DNA of 64,000 bases from GCA-2724215 sp015660315 (GTDB taxonomy: Bacteria; Latescibacterota; UBA2968; UBA8231). Shown in pieces: positions 50,350 to 58,095 of this stretch (its first letter is position 1; the number at the start of each line of letters is the position of its first letter). The DNA lies in the NCBI GenBank assembly GCA_029941315.1, contig JAPYQE010000001.1:1-64000 (forward strand), in the 5' to 3' direction. The position numbers and the translations under genes were made by a program. The notes beneath the pieces are model-generated. The model worked only from the letters and a program-made list of their open reading frames with translations, was not told where the DNA came from and did no database searches.

Positions 50350-52899
50350 CTAAAAACGCCGTTCCCCTCGTTCAAATTTTATTTGCGGAATATCCTTGAA
50401 TTGCGCCTTGAAGAAGAACGCCCTGTTTTTGTGGAAGGTGCTCGGTTCGAGGTTGAGCGTCGCGGTCCAATCGTGGAATTCCTTTTGCAGTGAGAGCAGT
50501 TCAGAGGTGATGCGGTCGGTGGCGAAGAGCGCTGTGCCTGGTGCGCGCAAATTATAGTTGATCGAGTAGTTACAGTGCCAACTTGGCGTCAGGCTAAAAC
50601 CCGCTGAAGCCCGCAACCAGGAACGCACGGTCTTGGTTGCGGTGGTCCGAGTTTGTGAATAATAGTGGCTGAATTGGAAACGGCTGCCGCGGCGGCGATT
50701 GTCGATATCGTTGAGTAGGCCGCTTTCGAAACCGAATTGCTGCTGGCCATAATTACTCGGTTGACGCTGCTGGCTGGAGCCGAAGTCGTCGCTGCGGCGG
50801 TCTTGCTGGTTTGACGGCTCGGCATTGTTTTGTCGGCCGGTTGCACGCCTGGACCAATTCGCCGAAGTGCGTATTTCGAATTGCCGCAGACGGGGCGAAA
50901 AGAGCTGGAGTTGGTTCTGGGTGTCGTAGAATTCGTTCTGTAGGGTCAACCGCGAATCGAGATAGCGCCCGGCCTCGATGCTCATGCTGCTGCGCAGATC
51001 TGCCAACGGGCGTTCTTTCTTTTCGAAGTCATAAGAGGTCCCGAAGTTGAGTTGAGCCAGGCGGACCTTGAGTTCGTCCTCGCCGCGTTGGATCTTGGCC
51101 CAGAAGGTGTTGTCCAAGCGGATATCCAATTTGCGTTGCTGTTTGAGCGGGCTGGCGTCGCCGCCGAAGCCGAGAACGCCGCCGGTGTCGGCGCGCGTCG
51201 CCTGGTAGTTGAGCGACAGGTTTGGTTTGAACACGTGGCGGATGGCCTGGAGCGGGCCGATTTGCGGGTTAAAGAGGCCGTAGGCGGTTTGCGTCAGGGC
51301 GAGGCGGGTCGCGAAGCGGTCGCTGTGCAGGCTGCGGGTATCGCCGTCGCGCAGGTCTTGGTCGCGCCAGTCTTCCGACAGCGAGGGGTTGATATTGAAC
51401 CAGGTGAAAGGGCGGTATTGCGCGCTGAGGCGCAAGCCGATATCGGCGTTGGTGCGGTCGGTGGTGTCGGTGCTCGTGCCGCGGGTGGAGTTGCGCAGTC
51501 GGGCGTTGCCGTCGTAGAAGATGCGGCTATACCAGGGTTGCTGCTGGGGTTGGCCCTTTTTCTGTTCGCGGCCCCAAAGGGGTTTGCGACTTTTGCGCAG
51601 GCTGATTTCAGGCAGGATGGTGTCGAAGGTCTCGGTGTCGAGGTTTTTGGTCTGGCTGGCCTTGAGGCTCAGGCTATTGCCCGAACCGCGCCAGCGTTTG
51701 GAATAACTCAAGTTTGAGCGCAGTGTGCGGTTGAGGCGGTCTTGCAGGCTCGAACTATTGTCCTGCGAAAAACTCTTGTTGCTCTGAAAGGTGCCCGCCG
51801 CCCGCAGGCTCGCGTCGCGGCCGAGTTCCTGGCTGTGGTTAAATTCGACGCGCCAGTTGCGGGATGCACTGCGGCCCTGCTGGCGGTTTTCAAGTTGCGC
51901 GTTGATTCGGCCCTTGAAACGGTAGCGCAAGGCGTAGTTGAAACGGGCGCGGCCCAACCAGCCCGAGCGCTGTCTGAGATCAGTCGCCAGCGAAAGGTCC
52001 CAGTAGTCGTTGGGGGCTAAATAGTACCCTAGATTGCGCAATTCCCATTCGCTCTGACTGGCGCCGAAGTTCAACGGGCGGTTGCCGAAGCTCGGTGTTA
52101 GGATACCGGATTGGCGGTCTTCGCGCAGAGAGAATACATAGAAGGGGATCCAGAATAGTCGTCGTCTGGCGATGCGGAAATAGACCGGCCGCGCGACGGC
52201 TAGATTGCCGGCGAGGACCTTGATGCGCGGGCTGTAGAAATCGAAGTGCGGGTGGTCTTTGTCGCAGGTGGTATACGAACCCCGGTGCACATGGAATTCT
52301 TCGGCGGTGCGGGTTTGTATGATATTGCCGGCGAAGAAACCCTTGTCGCGGTGAATGCGGCCCGATAGAATGGTGCCTTGCTCGCTTTCGAGGTCGTAGA
52401 GGATGCGCTCGCCGCGCAGAGTCTCGTCGCCCTTGCGCAATACCGGGTGCCCGACGATTCGCCCGCTCGAATCGAGTGCTGCCCGCGCTTCGACCTGGTC
52501 GAGTTTGCGGCGGAAGACCATCTCGGCCGCTTCGAGCTTTGCTTCTTTGTGCAGCACCACGGCTTGCCCTTGCAATAGGATTGAATCGCCGACCTCGTAA
52601 TAGCGCATATAGGTGGCCTGGTATTCGAAGCCCTTGCCTTTGTCTGTGCCGCGCGCGGTGGCGAGCAGGGCGCGGGCTTGTTGTAGATCCGCAATCCCTA
52701 CGGTCGAATCTTGTAGGGCTTGTTCTATTTCTGTGGCCTCGACGGCTGGCTCTTCTTGCGGGCGAACCAGTTTAAGCCCTACGGATTCTCCGGTCGATGC
52801 TTGTTGCAGTGGGGCTGGTTTGGCTTGCTCGCCGGTCGATGCCTGCTGGGCGTAGAGCGGGCTGGTGAGGACGAGACAGAGCGCCAGGGGGTGGATCAT
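50350..52899 (-). CDS. lptD: LPS-assembly outer-membrane protein LptD
   Basis: 849 residues with a signal peptide (MIHPLALCLVLTSPLYAQ). A short duplicated heptad (QQASTGE) follows the cleavage site. Residues 95-230 are an OstA/LptA-like beta-jellyroll (QGQAVVLHKEAKLEAAEMVF, GDETLRGERILYDLESEQGT, FFAGNIIQTRTAEEFHVHRG). The C-terminal two thirds is a beta-barrel rich in alternating strands, opening with the family block RRRLFWIPFYVFSLREDRQS. LptD, with LptE, inserts lipopolysaccharide in the outer leaflet; a Bacteroidota-like divergent LptD is the best match. It starts with an ATGA overlap on rlmB. Its presence argues for an LPS-type outer membrane. Confidence 0.87.
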   Translation of the reverse strand: MIHPLALCLVLTSPLYAQQASTGEQAKPAPLQQASTGESVGLKLVRPQEEPAVEATEIEQALQDSTVGIADLQQARALLATARGTDKGKGFEYQATYMRYYEVGDSILLQGQAVVLHKEAKLEAAEMVFRRKLDQVEARAALDSSGRIVGHPVLRKGDETLRGERILYDLESEQGTILSGRIHRDKGFFAGNIIQTRTAEEFHVHRGSYTTCDKDHPHFDFYSPRIKVLAGNLAVARPVYFRIARRRLFWIPFYVFSLREDRQSGILTPSFGNRPLNFGASQSEWELRNLGYYLAPNDYWDLSLATDLRQRSGWLGRARFNYALRYRFKGRINAQLENRQQGRSASRNWRVEFNHSQELGRDASLRAAGTFQSNKSFSQDNSSSLQDRLNRTLRSNLSYSKRWRGSGNSLSLKASQTKNLDTETFDTILPEISLRKSRKPLWGREQKKGQPQQQPWYSRIFYDGNARLRNSTRGTSTDTTDRTNADIGLRLSAQYRPFTWFNINPSLSEDWRDQDLRDGDTRSLHSDRFATRLALTQTAYGLFNPQIGPLQAIRHVFKPNLSLNYQATRADTGGVLGFGGDASPLKQQRKLDIRLDNTFWAKIQRGEDELKVRLAQLNFGTSYDFEKKERPLADLRSSMSIEAGRYLDSRLTLQNEFYDTQNQLQLFSPRLRQFEIRTSANWSRRATGRQNNAEPSNQQDRRSDDFGSSQQRQPSNYGQQQFGFESGLLNDIDNRRRGSRFQFSHYYSQTRTTATKTVRSWLRASAGFSLTPSWHCNYSINYNLRAPGTALFATDRITSELLSLQKEFHDWTATLNLEPSTFHKNRAFFFKAQFKDIPQIKFERGERRF

Positions 52900-53639
52900 G
52901 ATTGGCGTTGGCAGAACACTTCGTAGAGGACGATACCGGCGGCTACTGAGGCATTGAACGAGCCGACGGAGTCCTGGGCCATGGGGATGCGGATTAAGGT
53001 ATCACAGCGTTTTTGCACCATGCGCCTGAGTCCCTTGCCTTCACTGCCGATGACCAGGGCGCAAGGCTGATCGAAGTCGACGGCAGTGAAGGACTGTTCC
53101 CCTTCGGCGTCGAGCCCGGCGATAAAGAGGCCGCATTCGGCGATTTTTTGCAACGCCTTCTGCAGGTTGGCGACCCGACAGACGGGCAGGTGGGCGGCGG
53201 CGCCGGCTGAAGTCTTGAGTACGGTAGGAGAGAGTCCGGCGGCTTCGCGTTCCGGCACGATAACGGCGTGCGCACCGAGGGCGTGCGCGCTGCGGATGAT
53301 GGCGCCTAGGTTGTGAGGGTCCTGTATTTGGTCGAGAAAAACCAAGAAGGCTTGCGGTGACAAGTCGGTGAGGATCTGCTCGAAGTCGGCATAGCTTGCC
53401 GCTGCCGCATAGGCGACGACACCTTGGTGACGGGTACCAGCGATGCGATCGAGGTGGGTCTTGTCGTAGAGGTCATAAGGGATGCGCACCTGTCGAGCCA
53501 GGTTGAATATCTCGTCGATAATCGGGCCATGCGCCTCTTTCGCTACGAGCAGTCGGCGCAGCGGGCGTTTGCCGCGCAGCGCTTCAAGGACGGGGTGGCG
53601 TCCCCAGATTAGATCGTCTTGTGTTGGTGTCTCGGGCAT
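52896..53639 (-). CDS. rlmB: 23S rRNA 2'-O-ribose methyltransferase (RlmB/SpoU family)
   Basis: 247 residues, typical size. An N-terminal substrate-binding domain (DLIWGRHPVLEALRGKRPLR) precedes the SPOUT catalytic domain with its three knot motifs: FLDQIQDPHNLGAIIRSAHA, LVIGSEGKGLRRMVQKRCD and IPMAQDSVGSFNASVAAGIV. The third motif usually reads VxSLNVSxA; the Phe and Ala here are mild variants. RlmB methylates a guanosine in the 23S rRNA peptidyl-transferase region; orthology to RlmB rather than a tRNA SpoU enzyme is likely from length and the N-domain. A promoter candidate lies at 53698-53725. Confidence 0.88.
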   Translation of the reverse strand: MPETPTQDDLIWGRHPVLEALRGKRPLRRLLVAKEAHGPIIDEIFNLARQVRIPYDLYDKTHLDRIAGTRHQGVVAYAAAASYADFEQILTDLSPQAFLVFLDQIQDPHNLGAIIRSAHALGAHAVIVPEREAAGLSPTVLKTSAGAAAHLPVCRVANLQKALQKIAECGLFIAGLDAEGEQSFTAVDFDQPCALVIGSEGKGLRRMVQKRCDTLIRIPMAQDSVGSFNASVAAGIVLYEVFCQRQS

Positions 53640-53697
53640 GGGAAAAATACTCGCAGGGCAAATGGAGATCTCTTCCGTTTCGTGGCTATCGGTCGAG

Positions 53698-53725
53698 ATA
53701 GTATGAAATATATTACTATATGTAA
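53698..53725 (-). promoter_or_regulatory. Candidate promoter for rlmB-lptD
   Basis: On the minus strand TTACAT (53720-53725), 16 bases, TACTAT (53698-53703), about 59 bases before the rlmB ATG at 53639, in an AT-rich stretch. The -35 box is weak. Confidence 0.4.
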
Positions 53726-53806
53726 GTAAATGACTTGTGGAATATTGTGCAATCTGGCGCGTGCTTTGCTGTAACTGCAGTAGACCTTTACGAGGAGATG
53801 AATATC

Positions 53807-53926
53807 GTGACTACTGCTATGTTATTGGGCCAGCTGGCGCTGGCTTTGGGTTTTCTTGGTTTTATTACCCGGGCCTTAGTGGAACGGATGCAGAATCTTG
53901 GTTTATTGGCGGGTGATAAGGGGTAA
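53807..53926 (+). CDS. Tiny single-helix membrane protein (39 residues)
   Basis: The frame is open from 53735, but GGAG (53794-53797) is placed correctly (9 bases) only for the GTG at 53807; the ATG at 53798 would have no spacer. The product reads MTTAMLLGQLALALGFLGFI then TRALVERMQNLGLLAGDKG: one membrane helix and a short basic/polar tail. No family is recognised. It converges on the FliG-N-like gene with 8 bp between stops. The spaced ribosome-binding site and helix composition favour a real gene. Confidence 0.4.
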   Translation: MTTAMLLGQLALALGFLGFITRALVERMQNLGLLAGDKG

Positions 53927-53934
53927 GAGAGTAA

Positions 53935-54426
53935 CTACCGTGGCCGATTGCTTGATCCGCTGAACCCCTCACCAAAATCATAACCGGCTTTGCCCCAATC
54001 GATTTTCCCGGGGTCGACCTTGTCCTTGAGTTTGGCCAGTGTCTCGGCGATGGTTTTTTCGTCTAATTCGGCTAGGGGCACTACCGGTGGCGTTTTTTTT
54101 GCCGCCTTTTTTGATTCAGGTTCCCCCACTTTTTCCTGCGCTTGTTTTTCAGCCGTTGTTTTTGGCGTTGCCTTCTTCATCGCCGTCGGTTCTTTGAGTT
54201 TGGCCGAGAGCGGTTTTCCCTTATAAAAAAAATCCCCGAATTCAATCATCGTCGCCGCCTTTTCCTGGGGCGTTATTTGCTTGAGGTTTTGTATTGCCTC
54301 GTTGATCGACTCAATGGTGTCCAAGCTGAGATCGCCGAGGATCTCACGCGCCTTGTTGGGGCCCATGACGATGAGGAAGATGGCGATCTTCTGCAAGCGC
54401 GTGAAGCGGTTGTTGGCTGGGGGCAT
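53935..54426 (-). CDS. Orphan FliG N-terminal-like protein
   Basis: 163 residues. The first 75 residues (FTRLQKIAIFLIVMGPNKAR, EILGDLSLDTIESINEAIQN, ITPQEKAATMIEFGDFF) match the N-terminal domain of the flagellar switch protein FliG, which normally binds the MS-ring protein FliF. The middle and motor domains are absent. Instead a Lys/Ala/Pro-rich linker (about 80-115) leads to a short helical tail (LAELDEKTIAETLAKLKDKV). No flagellar gene is present in the window. It may be a stand-alone protein-interaction module; function is unknown. ATG at 54426 follows the broken FkbM gene by 18 bp. Confidence 0.6.
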   Translation of the reverse strand: MPPANNRFTRLQKIAIFLIVMGPNKAREILGDLSLDTIESINEAIQNLKQITPQEKAATMIEFGDFFYKGKPLSAKLKEPTAMKKATPKTTAEKQAQEKVGEPESKKAAKKTPPVVPLAELDEKTIAETLAKLKDKVDPGKIDWGKAGYDFGEGFSGSSNRPR

Positions 54427-54444
54427 GATATTTGTGTCTCGCGG

Positions 54445-54987
54445 CTAATTGCCCGTCTCGGGGCGCAAGAGGATGTTGAGGCCGGAGACGGGGCGGTTGA
54501 AGTCGATCAGTTGGTAGGACGAAGAGCTGAAGATGCCGAGGACCTTGTTGTGCGGGTTGACGGTGACGACCTCATAGTCGGCGGGCAACGGCGAACGGAA
54601 TTCATCTAAGTCGGCGAAGGTCTCCTGCGTCGAGGGGGAGAATTCGATCAGCACACAAGGGCGATATTTGGCAAAGGTCTGTTGCAAGCCCAGCAACACG
54701 TTCTTTTTAAAACCCTCGACGTCGATCTTTATCGCGTCGATGCGCTGCAAACCCAGCGATTGGATATAGGCGTGGCCGTTGACGGCCTGCATCTGTCCGA
54801 CTAACTCGTTGTTTTCAGCTTCATGCGTCGCGAGAAAGGATCCGCTACCCGTATTGCCGCCTTGCTCGTCTTGTGCGCTGAGGGTCACCGGCTGCACGGT
54901 GATGTTTTTCAACGGGTCAGCTCGATCGCCGCATCGAGGCGCTGGCGAACTTCCGCATAAGGTTCGAAGGGGCGGGCGTGGGCTCAT
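54445..54987 (-). pseudogene. Truncated, frameshifted FkbM-family methyltransferase
   Basis: The C-terminal half of an FkbM-type SAM-dependent methyltransferase is readable: NITVQPVTLSAQDEQGGNTG, the motif IDAIKIDVEGFKKNVLLGLQ and CVLIEFSPSTQ, ending ILLRPETGN. Just upstream, another frame encodes the preceding family segment (RPFEPYAEVRQRLDAAIELT), interrupted by a stop near 54912. The observed ORF instead reads a nonsense-like Pro/Arg/Cys stretch from an ATG at 54987. A one-base loss at about 54910-54916 explains both. The SAM-binding motif I half is missing altogether, cut off where mutS ends (ATGA overlap, 54984-54987). An expressed 180-residue fragment cannot be excluded. Confidence 0.7.
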
Positions 54988-57704
54988 GGCCTGTGGCTTT
55001 CTTCCCGTACCGATTCTTTCCATTCATTCAACTTTAGCAAGGCCTGGAGCGGGGTGATCTGGCTCAGGTCCATGGCGAGCAATTCTTTTGTTAGTGGGGC
55101 GTCCGGGGTGTCGGGGAAGAGGTTGAGCTGCGTTGGGGCTTCCGCGGACGCGTTTGCCGGCGTCGATTTGATTTCTGCGGGGGCGCTTGCATTTTGCGGC
55201 TCGGATATTGCGGTGTACTCGTGGCGTGCGGGCTGCGGCGCACGAGTGTCGTGGATGTCGTCGGTGTCGATCTGTTCTTTTTCGAGGCGGGCGAGGATCT
55301 CTTTGGCTCGGCTGACGACTTGTTGCGGCATGCCGGCCATCTGCGCGACGTTGATGCCGTAGCTCTGGTCGGCGGGGCCGGGGGCTAGGCGGTGTAGGAA
55401 GATCACCCGATCGCCTTCCTCGCGCACTTGCACGTTGAAGTTGACGACACGTGCGAGGTGGTTTTCGAGTTCGGTCATCTCGTGGTAATGCGTGGCAAAG
55501 AGGGTGCGGGGGTGCGCATCGGTGCGCTGGTGTAAAAATTCGACGATCGCCCAAGCGATACTCAAGCCGTCGAAGGTACTGGTGCCGCGGCCGAGTTCGT
55601 CCATCAGTATCAGGCTCTTGGCGGTCGTATTGTTGAGGATATTGGCCGCCTCGTTCATCTCGACCATAAAGGTGCTCTCGCCGCGGGCCAGGTTGTCGGA
55701 GGCGCCGACGCGGGTGAAAATGCGGTCGACGACGCCGATTTTGGCACTGCGCGCGGGTACAAAGCTGCCGATCTGCCCCATCAGCACGATAAGCCCGACC
55801 TGGCGGATGATGGTGCTCTTGCCGGCCATGTTGGGGCCGGTAATCAGCATGATCTGTGCCCCGGCGGAGTCGAGCTGCATATCATTGGGCACGAAGCGCC
55901 CGTCGCGCAGTTGGCGTTCAACTACGGGGTGGCGCCCATCGCGAATCTCGATCTCGCCAGAATCGTCTATTTCTGGGCGGACATAGGATTCGCCCTCAGC
56001 GGTCTCGGCGAAAGAACAAAGTGTGTCCATGCGCGCCAAGGTGCGGGCGATCTGTTGGACTTGCGGCGTCCAGACGGCGGCGCGGTCGCGCAATTTGAGG
56101 AAAAGCTCGTTTTCGAGGTCTTTGAGACGGTCTTCCGCGCCGATGACTTTTTCTTCGTATTCCTTCAACTCGGGTGTGATATAGCGCTCGGCGTTGGCCA
56201 GGGTTTGCTTGCGGTGGTATTCCTCGGGAGCCTTGTCGAGGTTGGCCTTACTGATCTCGATATAATAACCGAAGACCTGGTTGTAGCCGATCTTGAGCGA
56301 GGCGATACCGGTGCGTTCACGTTCGGTGGTTTGCAAACGAGCGATATAGTCCTTACCACCGCTGGCGATTTGCCGCAGTTCGTCGACCTGCTCGTGATAG
56401 CCGTCGCGTATCAGACTGCCTTCGGTCAGGGTGGCGGGCGGCTCGTCGACTAGCGCGCCGAGGATTTCGTTGACCAATGCCGATACGTCGGGCAGGCCTT
56501 CGCCGCGCAGTTCCTGTAAGAGCGAGCTGGGCACTGCGGTAACCGCTGAGGAGATATCGGGTGCGACGGATAACGAATTGGCGAGGCCGACCATGTCGCG
56601 GCCATTGGCCCGCAGACAGCAGATCCTCGCCATAAGCCGTTCGAGATCGCCGACTTGTCCGAGTAGTTGGCGCAGGGTGCGGCGATTTTCGCGTTGCCCA
56701 AGCAGCGCGTCGACCGCTTCTAAGCGCGCGTCGATCTGCTCCGGGTTCTTGAGCGGCTGGATGATCCACTGACGCAAGAGTCTGGCGCCCATCGGCGTGC
56801 AGGTACGGTCGAGTACTTCGAGCAAGGTATTGCCGCGGTCCCCGTCTTGTTGGTTGGCCAATAGTTCGAGATTGCGCTGGGCGGTGGCGTCGATCAGCGC
56901 GAAGTCTTCGCGGTGTTTGCGTTGGAGGCGGTTGATATGTTCGATGGCGCCGCGCTGGTTATCGCGCAAATAGGCGACCGTCGCCCCGCCTGCGCGGACG
57001 GCAGCGTTCATTCCATCGCAGCCGAAACCCTTGAGTGATTGGACCTGTAACTGGTTGGTGAGCACTTCGTAGGCTGTGTCGGCGGAGAAGTGCCAGTCGT
57101 CGATGCGGCTGAGGGCGACGCGCGGGAGGGTGGCCTGTAATTGCTCGACCCATTTTTCGTCGGCTCCTTCGGCGATAAGCAGTTCGGCTGGTGCCAGGCT
57201 CTGTAACTCGTCGGCGAGGCTGGCTATATCGACTTCGTCGAGGGTGAAATCGCCGGTCGACAGGTCGATACTGGCGATGCCAACACGGTCGGGATGCAGG
57301 CAGAGGCCGACGAGGAAGTTATTGCGCTGTTGGTCGAGCATCGAGTCGGAAAGCGCGGTGCCCGGCGAAACAACCTGCACTACGTCGCGTTTGACGACGC
57401 CCTTGGCCTGTTTGGGGTCTTCGACTTGCTCGCAGATGGCGACTTTTCGGCCGAGTTGGATCAGTTTGGCCAGATAACCTTCCATCGCGTGGTGGGGGAG
57501 ACCGGCCAGGGGCACCGAACCGGTGGTCTTGCCGTGGTTGCGCGCGGTCAGGGTCAACCCTAATAGCTTGGAGACTTCTTTGGCGTCGTCGAAAAACATC
57601 TCGTAGAAATCACCCATGCGAAAAAATAAAATCGCATCCTGATGGCGGCGCTTGAAGTGCATATACTGTTCCATCGCCGGGGTGAGTTTTGTTTTGGCTG
57701 GCAT
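54984..57704 (-). CDS. mutS: DNA mismatch-recognition protein MutS
   Basis: 906 residues, MutS1 type. Domain I carries the mismatch-reading motif in FFRMGDFYEMFF (near residues 28-39). The ATPase has Walker A ITGPNMAGKST (about 621-631), the signature GASDNLARGESTFMVEM, Walker B LILMDELGRGTSTFDG and the switch FATHYHEMTEL. Near the C-terminus TQLNLFPD holds QLNLF, which fits the sliding-clamp-binding consensus. The extreme C-terminus keeps the helical tail (LQALLKLNEWKESV). Three copies of a 12-13-base repeat abut the start codon. No mutL is in the window. Confidence 0.96.
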   Translation of the reverse strand: MPAKTKLTPAMEQYMHFKRRHQDAILFFRMGDFYEMFFDDAKEVSKLLGLTLTARNHGKTTGSVPLAGLPHHAMEGYLAKLIQLGRKVAICEQVEDPKQAKGVVKRDVVQVVSPGTALSDSMLDQQRNNFLVGLCLHPDRVGIASIDLSTGDFTLDEVDIASLADELQSLAPAELLIAEGADEKWVEQLQATLPRVALSRIDDWHFSADTAYEVLTNQLQVQSLKGFGCDGMNAAVRAGGATVAYLRDNQRGAIEHINRLQRKHREDFALIDATAQRNLELLANQQDGDRGNTLLEVLDRTCTPMGARLLRQWIIQPLKNPEQIDARLEAVDALLGQRENRRTLRQLLGQVGDLERLMARICCLRANGRDMVGLANSLSVAPDISSAVTAVPSSLLQELRGEGLPDVSALVNEILGALVDEPPATLTEGSLIRDGYHEQVDELRQIASGGKDYIARLQTTERERTGIASLKIGYNQVFGYYIEISKANLDKAPEEYHRKQTLANAERYITPELKEYEEKVIGAEDRLKDLENELFLKLRDRAAVWTPQVQQIARTLARMDTLCSFAETAEGESYVRPEIDDSGEIEIRDGRHPVVERQLRDGRFVPNDMQLDSAGAQIMLITGPNMAGKSTIIRQVGLIVLMGQIGSFVPARSAKIGVVDRIFTRVGASDNLARGESTFMVEMNEAANILNNTTAKSLILMDELGRGTSTFDGLSIAWAIVEFLHQRTDAHPRTLFATHYHEMTELENHLARVVNFNVQVREEGDRVIFLHRLAPGPADQSYGINVAQMAGMPQQVVSRAKEILARLEKEQIDTDDIHDTRAPQPARHEYTAISEPQNASAPAEIKSTPANASAEAPTQLNLFPDTPDAPLTKELLAMDLSQITPLQALLKLNEWKESVREESHRP

Positions 57705-58095
57705 GTTTTATCGTCAGTTTTTATCGTCAGTTTTTATCGTCGATTTATGAACGGTTTATGAGCGATTTTGCGATGGCGATAAGATAAGGGTTGAAGGGGA
57801 TCGCCAAAAGGGGGAGGACGCTTCGGGCCGGGGGGCTGCCTTCGGGCAAAGCTAAGGTGATCCTATCAGCTTGCGGGAGGTCGCTTCGGCGGCGTGGCAG
57901 AGCCACCTTAAGGGGCAAGGGGAGTGGGGCGATATAGTGCAATCAATGGCCTTGGGGAGGCTTTACCACGCCGCCGACCCTCGGTCCTGCGCTTAACTTG
58001 GGGGAGAATTCCCGGCTCGTCTTTTGCGATGTAATCGTTCCGCCGGTTACGCGATACTGGTTTTGCGCCATGGCTCTTCCCATCCCTTGCGGCTA
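57705..58095. other. Intergenic region between mutS and the giant repeat protein
   Basis: 391 bp. Apart from the triple repeat next to mutS I see no supported gene. A minus-strand frame (57745-57942) has a Pro/Arg/Leu-rich composition typical of chance ORFs. It must contain the mutS promoter and the 3' end of the giant protein's transcript, but no terminator with a T-run was found. Confidence 0.4.
57706..57742. repeat. Three tandem 12-13-base repeats directly upstream of mutS
   Basis: TTTTATCGTCAG (57706-57717), TTTTTATCGTCAG (57718-57730) and TTTTTATCGTCG (57731-57742) are tandem and end two bases from the mutS start codon (57704). On the mutS strand each unit reads CTGACGATAAAAA-like, so the repeats lie in the leader or promoter. 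Confidence 0.75.

Noticed and set aside
54984..57704. Possible MutS2 or second MutS type
   Set aside because: The FYE mismatch motif and full MutS1 domain order are present.
57706..57742. Origin-type iterons
   Set aside because: Only three short units, no DnaA boxes, no replication gene nearby and they abut the mutS start codon.
57745..57942. Minus-strand 65-codon ORF between mutS and the giant protein
   Set aside because: No ribosome-binding site, Pro/Arg-rich chance composition and no recognisable motif.
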